DNA from: Anaerotruncus rubiinfantis
GTDB lineage: Bacteria > Bacillota > Clostridia > Oscillospirales > Ruminococcaceae
Length of the DNA: 64,000 nucleotides
Assembly: GCF_900078395.1 (NCBI RefSeq)
Contig: NZ_FKLA01000009.1
Location: 1,936,614 to 2,000,613, forward strand
Direction of reading: 5' to 3'
The notes beneath the pieces are model-generated. The model saw only the letters and a program-made list of their open reading frames with translations, did no database searches and had not been told where the DNA came from. How positions within the stretch are numbered: the stretch's first letter is position 1; each line of letters begins with the position of its first letter. The position numbers were made by a program, and so were the translations under genes. Shown one piece after another: positions 50,183 through 58,500 of the stretch.

Positions 50183-50211
50183 AAAAATCCCGAGTGGATA
50201 CCACTCGGGAT
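50183..50211 (-). terminator. Hairpin terminator between rpmA and obg
   Basis: ATCCCGAGTGG-TATC-CACTCGGGAT followed by TTTTTGT on the minus strand. Probably partial read-through into obg. Confidence 0.75.
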
Positions 50212-50225
50212 TTTACCTTTATGGG

Positions 50226-50483
50226 TTACTGAACCGGAACGATCGAGACCTTTTTGCGGTCGCGTCCCATGCGCTCAAAACGGACTTTGCCGTCAGCCAG
50301 CGCGAAGAGAGTATCGTCGGAACCAATACCAACATTGGTGCCCGGATGGATGTGTGTACCTCTCTGCCGGACGAGAATGTTGCCGGCGAGGACAAACTGG
50401 CCGTCCGCACGCTTCACGCCAAGGCGTTTCGCTTCGGAATCGCGGCCGTTCTTAGTGGAACCTACACCTTTCTTATGTGCCAT
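50226..50483 (-). CDS. rpmA: 50S ribosomal protein L27, without cleavable N-terminal extension
   Basis: 85 aa: [20 protein letters not shown].., ending [16 protein letters not shown] sits 7 nt before the ATG, so the start is firm. Most Firmicute L27 proteins begin with an extension of about nine residues ending in FF-A/S that the protease Prp removes. This one begins directly at the mature, E. coli-like N-terminus. The gene for Prp, normally between rplU and rpmA, is absent: the gap is 30 bp. Confidence 0.97.
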   Translation of the reverse strand: MAHKKGVGSTKNGRDSEAKRLGVKRADGQFVLAGNILVRQRGTHIHPGTNVGIGSDDTLFALADGKVRFERMGRDRKKVSIVPVQ

Positions 50484-50513
50484 GAATAAACACCTCTGCT
50501 TTCTTCGTTTGGA

Positions 50514-50810
50514 TTAAGCCTGAATCGACTGGATTTCAACTTTTGTATAGGGCTGTCTGTGGCCCAGCTTGCGGGCGGAACCCTTTTTCGGGCGGTAGGT
50601 GAAAACGGTGACCTTTTTGCCCTTTCCGGTTTTGATTACCTTTCCGGTGACGGTGGCGGCACCGCCGATCTCAAATCCGTCGTCCTTGCCGACCGCAAGA
50701 ACGTCAAAGTTGACGGTCGCGTCAGCTTCAGCATCGAGCTTCTCGACGTAGATGACGTCGCCTTCCGATACGCGGTACTGTTTTCCGCCGGTGCGAATGA
50801 TTGCGTACAT
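50514..50810 (-). CDS. rplU: 50S ribosomal protein L21
   Basis: 98 aa. [20 protein letters not shown] at the start, [20 protein letters not shown] and [19 protein letters not shown] (mostly at the C-terminus) are diagnostic for bL21. First gene of rplU-rpmA(-obg-mrnC-yitT), behind a strong promoter and a leader of about 75 nt that probably carries autoregulatory structure. Confidence 0.98.
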   Translation of the reverse strand: MYAIIRTGGKQYRVSEGDVIYVEKLDAEADATVNFDVLAVGKDDGFEIGGAATVTGKVIKTGKGKKVTVFTYRPKKGSARKLGHRQPYTKVEIQSIQA

Positions 50811-50894
50811 ACTGTTTCCTCATTTCATCAGACTCGCTGTCAACAGGCGGCACCGACTGGGCGCACTTTTAGCCTGGAACATGCGGCATGAATT

Positions 50895-50923
50895 ATTTTA
50901 TCACAACGCAGAGGGCCTGTCAA
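50895..50923 (-). promoter_or_regulatory. Strong promoter of rplU-rpmA
   Basis: TTGACA (50923-50918), exactly 17 nt, TAAAAT (50900-50895) on the minus strand. The leader to the rplU start is about 75 nt and includes GTGCGCCCAGTCGGTGCCGCC, a candidate L21-leader structure. Confidence 0.8.
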
Positions 50924-50959
50924 TATCTTCCCAAGACTTTTGTGTTTTTAGAGGCGGGT

Positions 50960-51802
50960 TTACCGCTTCGCGGCATTGATGGTGTTTTTCATCAGCATGG
51001 TGATGGTCATCGGGCCGACGCCGCCCGGCACCGGCGTAATCGCGCCGGCGACCTCACAGACCGAATCGAAGTCCACGTCGCCGCAGAGCTTGCCGTTCTC
51101 GTCACGGTTCATGCCCACGTCGATCACCGTCGCGCCTTCCTTCACCATGTCGGCTGTGACAAATTTCGCCTTGCCGATCGCCGCGACCAGAATATCCGCA
51201 CGGCGGCAGACTTCCGCGAGATTCTTTGTACGGCTGTGACAGATGGTCACGGTGCCGTTTTCGTGCATCAGCAGCATTGCCATCGGTTTGCCCACGATGT
51301 TGCTGCGCCCGATCACAACACACTCCTTGCCTTCCACCACGATACCCGCGGAATGAATGAGCTCCATCACGCCCGCCGGTGTGCAGGGCAGGAACTTGTA
51401 GTCCCCGATCATGATTTTGCCGACGTTCGCCGCGTGGAACGCGTCCACATCCTTGTCCGGCGAAATCGCCGCAATCACCTGCTTTTCGTCCAAATGCTTC
51501 GGCAGCGGGAGCTGCACCAGAATACCGTCGATATCCGGTTTTTTATTGAGCTTGTCCACCAATGCGAGCAGCTCCTCCTGGGTTGTCTCCTCCTGCAGCG
51601 CGTATTCCTCCGAATACATCCCAAGTTCCTCGCAGGCCTTCTTTTTGTTTCGGACATAGACCTTTGACGCGGGATCCTCTCCCACGATCACCACCGCAAG
51701 TCCCGGCGTGATCCCGTCCTCCGCAAGAGCTGCCACTTCTGCCTTCAAATTCTCACGCAGCGCGGCGCTCACCGCCTTGCCGTCAATCAGTTTTGCTTTC
51801 AT
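50960..51802 (-). CDS. folD: Bifunctional methylene-tetrahydrofolate dehydrogenase/cyclohydrolase
   Basis: 280 aa from the ATG at 51802. The frame begins at 51820 inside lgt. Family motifs: [14 protein letters not shown] (about 50-63, catalytic Lys and Tyr), [11 protein letters not shown] (about 93-103), [14 protein letters not shown] [27 protein letters not shown] (about 157-173), and [18 protein letters not shown] (about 256-273). FolD interconverts methylene-, methenyl- and formyl-THF in one-carbon metabolism. It overlaps the end of lgt by 20 bp. Confidence 0.97.
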   Translation of the reverse strand: MKAKLIDGKAVSAALRENLKAEVAALAEDGITPGLAVVIVGEDPASKVYVRNKKKACEELGMYSEEYALQEETTQEELLALVDKLNKKPDIDGILVQLPLPKHLDEKQVIAAISPDKDVDAFHAANVGKIMIGDYKFLPCTPAGVMELIHSAGIVVEGKECVVIGRSNIVGKPMAMLLMHENGTVTICHSRTKNLAEVCRRADILVAAIGKAKFVTADMVKEGATVIDVGMNRDENGKLCGDVDFDSVCEVAGAITPVPGGVGPMTITMLMKNTINAAKR

Positions 51803-52862
51803 CCTTTGGTTCCTCCTCATCGGCCGTATCGGTGCCTTCCGCTATTTCGTTTTCCGGGCTCTGTGCTTTCTCCGCCTCAGAGACCGTCTCTCCTTCAAAG
51901 ATGGTGCTCTCCTTCGGGCCGTCCTCATCCGGATGACGTTTGCGGTAAAACTGCCCGCTCAGAACAGCTTGTCCTTCTTCGGTGTGGACATAAAGTTTCA
52001 GATATTCCGGATCGTTCACAGTTTTAATCTTATTGCGAACGTATAGCAGCACGAGCAGTGACGCCAGCGTAAGGACAGCGGCCAGCGCCTGAGAGACGCG
52101 CACATTCCCAAGCATCAGGCTGTCGGTGCGCAGCCCCTCAATAAATGCGCGCCCAAGGCCGTACCACGCGCCATAGATGAGCACCAGCTCGCCGTCGAAG
52201 CGGCGGTGCTTGGTATAGAGCGCGAGGATGAGAAACCCGATCAGGCACCAGACCGACTCATAGAAAAAGGTGGGATGCACCGGCATCGACGGATCGACCG
52301 TCACGCCGACGGCGGCAAGAGCCGCCTGATGGTTGGTGAGGTAAGCGGTGATCGACGGACTCGCCATGCCCCATGGCATCGCTGTATTCGAACCGAACGC
52401 TTCCACATTGATAAAGTTGCCCCAGCGCCCGATCGCCTGTGCAAGGATGAGGCCGGTCATCGCAACGTCAGCCATTGGCAGAAGCTTTACCCGCCGCCAG
52501 CGGCACATCAGGATTCCCACAAGGAATCCGCCGATCACGCCGCCGTAGATGGCGATGCCGCCTTCGCGGATGTCAAAGATTTTGAGCCAGTTGTCGGCGT
52601 ACATCTCCCAGGAAAAGATTACATAGTAGAGCCGCGCGCCGATGATGCCGCCGATCACCGCGCCGATAATCACATCGAGCGCCCGGTCCGAGTCAAGCCC
52701 AAAATCGCGCACCCGCCAAAGGATATAGCAGATCGCGGCCAGGAAAGCCGCCGCAAAGATGATGCCGTACCAGTAAATGTTCATGCCGCCGATCGTAAAA
52801 GCCACCCGGTTGAGGGTGATCTCCCCGATGCCAAGGCCGGGAAAAGAAACGACCTGTTCCAT
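51783..52862 (-). CDS. lgt: Prolipoprotein diacylglyceryl transferase with acidic C-terminal tail
   Basis: 359 aa, about 80 longer than many Lgt. Seven transmembrane segments; signature [13 protein letters not shown] (about 149-161) and [13 protein letters not shown] (about 71-83). Lgt attaches diacylglycerol to the lipobox cysteine of prolipoproteins, such as the ABC binding protein here. After the last helix (about residue 275) is a hydrophilic extension of about 80 residues ending in an acidic run rich in Glu/Asp/Thr/Ala, probably cytoplasmic and disordered. The last 20 bp overlap folD. Confidence 0.93.
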   Translation of the reverse strand: MEQVVSFPGLGIGEITLNRVAFTIGGMNIYWYGIIFAAAFLAAICYILWRVRDFGLDSDRALDVIIGAVIGGIIGARLYYVIFSWEMYADNWLKIFDIREGGIAIYGGVIGGFLVGILMCRWRRVKLLPMADVAMTGLILAQAIGRWGNFINVEAFGSNTAMPWGMASPSITAYLTNHQAALAAVGVTVDPSMPVHPTFFYESVWCLIGFLILALYTKHRRFDGELVLIYGAWYGLGRAFIEGLRTDSLMLGNVRVSQALAAVLTLASLLVLLYVRNKIKTVNDPEYLKLYVHTEEGQAVLSGQFYRKRHPDEDGPKESTIFEGETVSEAEKAQSPENEIAEGTDTADEEEPKDESKTD

Positions 52863-52902
52863 ATTGTCAGCTCCTCACTATTGCCAGTTTTTCGGTCAAT
52901 TA

Positions 52903-54195
52903 TCAGCCTTCCTGCGGGTATACGATCGAAAGAGCGGATTTCTCCGGGTCGAACGCGACCGCCAGCCGTTCGTTCATCTGCTCGATGGTCGCGTTTGCCA
53001 CGATGTCAAGGAACACATAGATGTTGTCCATCCCACCAAAATAAGAGGTGGTCATCAAGCCCGCGACCGATTCTGTACGGCTGTACATGCCAAGATAACG
53101 CCCATAGGTGGCGCGGCGGGTAAGCTCGAACAACCGCTCATCCACGCCGTCTTTTCGCATGCGGCGGATTTCCGCTTTGATCTCTTCGGCAACCTTATCG
53201 GGATCGTGACTTTCGCCCGCGAAGATGGTGTACATATAATCGCGGCCGGTAGTGGCTTCGGTCGCAAAGGTCGCATTGATGAGCCCCGCGTCGTAAAGCC
53301 GGCGATAAAGCGGACTCGCTTCCCCTGCGATCACATCGATCAGAATTTCATCGAGCACCTGGTTTTGGAGGTTGCCCGGCATCCCATAGTTTTTGCCTTT
53401 GAAACCGAGCTGAAAGAGCGGGATCGCAACCGCGAGTTTCTGTTCCACGCGCGGCTTATAAACCCCTTCCGGCTCAGCAAAGGTGCGGCGGGTGATCTCG
53501 ATCGGCTTTTCATCGGGCTTCAGCACGCGGTCAGCCACTTCAAGCACCGTATCCACGTCAAAATTTCCGGCAATTGAAAGCACCATGTTATTCAGGTTAT
53601 AGAAGGTGCGATAACAGCGATAGAGCAGTTCGTGATCAATCTTTGCAATCGATCCGACCGTACCCGCGATATCGATGCGCACTGGATGGTTTTGATAGAG
53701 CGCGCCGAGCAAGTTGAACATCACACGCCAGTCCGGATCGTCGTCATACATCCGGATCTCCTGTCCGATGATCCCCTGTTCCTTTTGGACCGACTCCTTG
53801 GTGAAGTAGGGACGGCGCACGAAGTCAAGCAGGATCTCAAGCGACTCCGCAAAGTTATCGGTGCAGGAGAAAAGATACGCGGTGCGGTCAAAAGAAGTAT
53901 ACGCGTTGGCGGAGGCGCCGGTTTTTGCATATTTCAAAAAGGCGTCCCCATCTTCATTTTCAAACATTTTGTGTTCCAGAAAATGGGCGATTCCCTCCGG
54001 AACATCCACAAAGTCCGCGTCGTCCTGCGTTTTAAACCCGGTGTCGACCGAGCCGACGTTGGCGGTAAAAGTCGCATAAGCGGTGGAATAGCCCTTCATT
54101 GGGCAGAGCAGCATGGTGAGGCCGGAACGATGCCTCAATCGGATCATCTGCTCGCCAAGCCGTTCCGAATGGATGGTTTCTCTTTCCATGGTCAC
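52903..54195 (-). CDS. M16-family zinc metallopeptidase (YfmH/AlbF-like)
   Basis: 430 aa. The inverted zinc motif HFLEH lies at residues 71-75 with the distal Glu in KEQGIIGQEIRMYDD (about 137-151). M16 peptidases are clam-shell proteases that degrade or process peptides. It starts with GTG four bases before the partner's stop (GTGA overlap); an ATG follows two codons later. It forms a pair with the next entry, an active/inactive couple as in YfmH/YfmF of Bacillus. The physiological substrate is unknown. Confidence 0.9.
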   Translation of the reverse strand: MTMERETIHSERLGEQMIRLRHRSGLTMLLCPMKGYSTAYATFTANVGSVDTGFKTQDDADFVDVPEGIAHFLEHKMFENEDGDAFLKYAKTGASANAYTSFDRTAYLFSCTDNFAESLEILLDFVRRPYFTKESVQKEQGIIGQEIRMYDDDPDWRVMFNLLGALYQNHPVRIDIAGTVGSIAKIDHELLYRCYRTFYNLNNMVLSIAGNFDVDTVLEVADRVLKPDEKPIEITRRTFAEPEGVYKPRVEQKLAVAIPLFQLGFKGKNYGMPGNLQNQVLDEILIDVIAGEASPLYRRLYDAGLINATFATEATTGRDYMYTIFAGESHDPDKVAEEIKAEIRRMRKDGVDERLFELTRRATYGRYLGMYSRTESVAGLMTTSYFGGMDNIYVFLDIVANATIEQMNERLAVAFDPEKSALSIVYPQEG

Positions 54196-55475
54196 GCATC
54201 CCCCTTTCCAGTCAGGAAGTAAACCGTGTCCAGCGTGACCTGGTTCGCGGCTTTTATAATCGCTTCGCGGGTAACCGTATCGATCAGGGCAATCTCATCC
54301 GCTGGGGAGCTGCTTCCGCCATCCATCACCTGAGTCAGGTACCACTCCTCGGTCGCGCCGAGCGAATCGGTCACCGAACGCAGGGCGTTTTGCAAAAGCA
54401 GTTTTGTCGCGGTGAGCTCGTCATCGGTAAATTCGCCGCGCTGCATCACTCCAAGCTGGTTTAGAATTTCGTCCTGCGCCTTTTGCTTGTTGACTTTTTC
54501 CACACCGCTGTCGACCATCATCAGGCCGGTCAGCCGGTCGAAGCGCGCCGCGCAGTAGTAACAGAGGCTCAGCTTCTCGCGCACATAGGTGAAAAGCCGT
54601 GAATTCGGCGTGCCGCCAAAAAGCGCCACCATCATGCGCATCGCGCCGAAAGTCTCCTGGTCGCGGATTGCCCCTGTTCGGAAACCCAGCACCAGCTTCG
54701 ACTGAGCGACATCGAGCTCCTCTTTTGTCTCCTTCGGCTGGTCCGCCTGCGGACGGGTGACGTACTTTTCCATCCGGGCAGGGCTGCGCCTGACCTTTGC
54801 GAACGCGTCTGTGAAAATTTTCTTCGCGGTAGCGGGATTTCCGCAACCAACAAACGAAATCTCCACCTGCGCCGTTTCAATCGCCTTTTCATAAGCAGCC
54901 GTCGCGCTCTCCGGCGTAATCTTTTTCGCGTCGTCGATATAGCCGTACTTCTCAATAGCGAGCGGCTCCCCTTCACACATCAGCGCCTTGCATCTGCTGA
55001 GCGCGTAAACACGTTTGTCATTGATCTGGCCTTCAATCGTATCCATCAGCTGCTGGCGTTCTGTTTCGACATCCGTTTCAGGGAAAAGGCCGTCCGCGCC
55101 GAAGTTCGGCGCGAGCAGGACATCGGTGAGCAGGCCCGCGCATTCAGCGGCCATCGTTTCTCCGCCGAGAGTGAAACGGTCGTCAATCCCATAAATGGAA
55201 AGCTCCAGCACCTGGTAAGCGCCAAACTTGCTCACATCGCAGGAAAGCGAAGCGCCATAGAGCTCACAAAGCTTCTGATTGAGCTTTGTAAAGTCCGGAC
55301 AGCTTTTGCATCCCTTGCGCAGCAGGAACGGGAGCACCGCATTGACGGTGACGCTTTCACGGCAAAGCGGAAGGATCAGGTTTACCGTTATGCGGTTGTG
55401 TTTGAATTTGGGATCGGTAACCTGGTAAAAATGAACGCCGTCACCGATCTTCTCACGTAGGAACTGATTCTCCAT
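54192..55475 (-). CDS. M16-family peptidase-like protein without zinc motif (YfmF-like partner)
   Basis: 427 aa. It has the M16 two-domain fold signals (GDGVHFYQVTDPKFKHNRIT, LCELYGASLSCDVSKFGAYQ, LFGGTPNSRLFTYVREK) but no HxxEH. Where the motif should be it reads PFLLRKGCKSCPD. Such members usually serve as the non-catalytic partner of an active M16 subunit, here the overlapping downstream gene. First gene of the unit M16-M16-lgt-folD; a TATAAT lies at 55539-55534 upstream. Confidence 0.88.
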   Translation of the reverse strand: MENQFLREKIGDGVHFYQVTDPKFKHNRITVNLILPLCRESVTVNAVLPFLLRKGCKSCPDFTKLNQKLCELYGASLSCDVSKFGAYQVLELSIYGIDDRFTLGGETMAAECAGLLTDVLLAPNFGADGLFPETDVETERQQLMDTIEGQINDKRVYALSRCKALMCEGEPLAIEKYGYIDDAKKITPESATAAYEKAIETAQVEISFVGCGNPATAKKIFTDAFAKVRRSPARMEKYVTRPQADQPKETKEELDVAQSKLVLGFRTGAIRDQETFGAMRMMVALFGGTPNSRLFTYVREKLSLCYYCAARFDRLTGLMMVDSGVEKVNKQKAQDEILNQLGVMQRGEFTDDELTATKLLLQNALRSVTDSLGATEEWYLTQVMDGGSSSPADEIALIDTVTREAIIKAANQVTLDTVYFLTGKGDA

Positions 55476-55569
55476 GCAATGATCTCCTGTCTGAAAATTC
55501 AGTAGAATCTATTTTGGTTTTTTATAGAGTAATATTATAGCACATTTTGACTTGCCTGTACCATCTTTT

Positions 55570-58500
55570 TCAGAATGTTAACAGAACATTATGATTTTTC
55601 CCATCCAGCGGAATTTTTCCCGCTGGGGTGCCGTCCACAGTGATGCTTTCCACCCCGGTTTTCATGACTTCCAGCTCAATTTCATACCCGCTCCTGCGCA
55701 CCTGCGCGGAAAAACGTGTCCAGCCTTCCGGCAGCCGCGGGAAAACCTCCAAATGATCCCCACAGAAACGGATCCCCAGAAGCGTTTCCACCACGGCGCG
55801 GTAGTACCATCCCGCTGCGCCGGTGTAGATGCTCCAGCCGCCATGTCCATAACAGTCCCGATGGGTATAGATATCCGCTGGCATATAATACGGTTCTGTT
55901 TTGAATGCCTGCGCCAGTCCCGCGTCGGTACAGCGCCCGGCGGGATTCAGATAACTGAGCAGGCGGTAACCTTCGTCTGTACGCCCGGCTTCCAGCATCG
56001 CCATCGCAAACCAGATGGCTCCATGAGTGTATTGACCGCCATTTTCCCGGATTCCGGTGGGGTACGCCTTGATATAGCCAGGATTATTCGTCGACTGGTC
56101 AAATGGCGGTGTGAACAGTTTTATGATTTGTCCCCGGTCATCCACAAGCCGCTTTCGCGCCGCATCAAGGGATTCCATTACGCGGGCATTGTCCGGCATT
56201 CCGCAGAATACCGAAAAACTCTGGGCAAGCAGATCGATTCTGCATTCGCTGTTCTCCCGGCTTCCGACCGGTGTCCCATCATCAAAAAAGGCGCGCAGAT
56301 ACCATCCGCCGTCCCAGCAGTTCTGATCGATGCTTCCGCGCAGATTCTCCGCGTTCCCGCGGAAAACACTCGCCCGGTAGCTGTCGCCGCGCGCCTCCAG
56401 AATTGGCGCAAACCGGTCAAAAACAATCGCAAGGAACATCCCGAGCCAGACGCTTTGACCCTTTCCCTGGGTCCCGATGTTCGAAAATCCGTCGTTCCAG
56501 TCTCCACAGCCGATCTTTGGGATCCCCTTGTCGCCCAAATTGCAGGCGTGCTCGATCGCACGTACGCAGTGAAAAAAAACCTCCTCCTTCATGGCGGACG
56601 CATGCACCCGCTGGTATCGTTCCTGTTCGCCCGGGCCGAGCGGCTCCCCTTCGCAATACGCAACCGGGATTGACAGGATGCTTTCATCCCCCGTGGCCTT
56701 CAGATAGTCACAGACCACAAGCGGCAGCCAGACAAGATCGTCCGAAAAGGTTGTGCGCACCCCCCTGACCCCGCCTGGCAGGTCGTGCCACCAATGCAGT
56801 ACATCCCCTTCGGGGAACTGCGCCGCGCAGCAGCGCAGGATCTGCTCTTTTGTCAGTTCCGGATCGATCAGCAGGCAGGCCGCCGCATCCTGCAGCTGGT
56901 CACGAAAACCATACGCACCGGAACACTGATAGAACGCACACCGTCCGAACAATCTGCCCGCTACCACTTGATGCGGCAAAAATCCGTTTACAAAGTGATT
57001 GAGCGCAAGATCGGGCGTGGCGATCGAAATACCGGGGCGGACGCCGCCGGATGGCGGCAGCGCCCCGGTTGCAAGTTTAACGGCGGCATCACGTTTTGCG
57101 GCAGCAGCGAAGATAAAGCGAATCTTTTCCCTGCGGCGCGGCGGCAGGCGTTTGCGCACAACCGTCCCGGCGATCGGATCATTGTTGGGGAGCAGTTCCC
57201 TGGCCGACCAGTCGCCTGACCAAAACGCAGTGCGGTCTACTGTATAACTGGGATGCTCGCCCGGTGTACAAACCGCCGCATATGCAGGCAGTTCCATTGT
57301 ATAGGGATTATGCAGGGTAAGGCAGCCGTTCTCCTGTGTGAACTGGGTATATTTCGCTGTGAGTCTGCTCACACCAAGCACCGGCTCAATCACATAGGCA
57401 CAGATAATCTCCACCTCCTCATCAGTATCATTTTGCAGCGTCACGTCCATTATTTTCAGGCTTTCCGTTTCTGCCACCTGCACCTGCAATTTGGTGCGGA
57501 TTCCTCCTGCCATCCCGTCATACCAGGCGCCTGCCGGAGAAAAAGATGCGCGTGCGCCGCAGCAGAGATCATAAATTTCTTCCCCAATGCGCAGCAGTAT
57601 CCGTTCTCCGTCATTTCCTGTTGCAATATCGTTCTGCCAAGGGGTCAGCCTGCACTCACGGGCATTCTGCCACCAGGTGTTTCCCAATCCGCAGTCATGC
57701 AGCAGTGTCCCGAAATTGCGGTTCGCAAGGATGTGTGAGAATGGAAGCGGCGTCACTCGTTCCACATAAAAACGACCCTTTACATATGCGCCGCCGACCA
57801 GATCGAATCGGCCCTCCTCCTGTGGGATTGGAAGCGGACTCGTATGCAGGACGGCCATCGGCGAGAAACCTTTTATTGTTCCGGCGTTTCTTTCCGCTCC
57901 CGCCGTATGGCATGCCGCGGCGCGCAGAGCCGTGACCAGTTCCGGTTCATAAGCAGCCGGATCGATTTTTCGCACACCTTGCGGCAGTGCGAGCTCCGGT
58001 CTGCCGAGCACACAAAGATCAAAATCCAACCGGTGCAGTTTCATAGCCTGCCAGAATTCAGCGTAGGCCAAAAGGCACGCTTCATCCGGTTTCTTCTCCC
58101 AGTCAAACACCACAATCGGCAGGTCTCCCGAAATTCCAAGCGACCAGAGCGCATCCTGTCCACGGCTATTTTCCGCAAGTGCTTTCTGCTGCGTTTCGTC
58201 CGCTTCTGCACCAAAAAGCAGATCCGGCAAGACTTCCATCCCGATGCGCCCGGTGATCGAACGGTTGAGAAAAAGTGACTGTGCGGCCGTCCTGCCGCCG
58301 TCCCGGATGGTGAGCAGATTCCCGATGCTTTCCGCTTGGGTCGGTGCGCAGGAAAGCAGTAAACCAACCGTCTCCTCCCCATGTGCCGGCACCACCAGCG
58401 TGACACGCAAAGCGCAGCAGCCGTCCGGCGTAGCAGTTTTCCCGGTAAGCGGCGCGGTATCGAAGCGCAGCAGATGCGCAAGCCCGTCTGGATAGGGTGT

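Noticed and set aside
54192-55475. Treating the M16 protein without HxxEH as a pseudogene
   Set aside because: Full length, good start and coupled to an active M16 gene. Inactive M16 partners are normal in this family.
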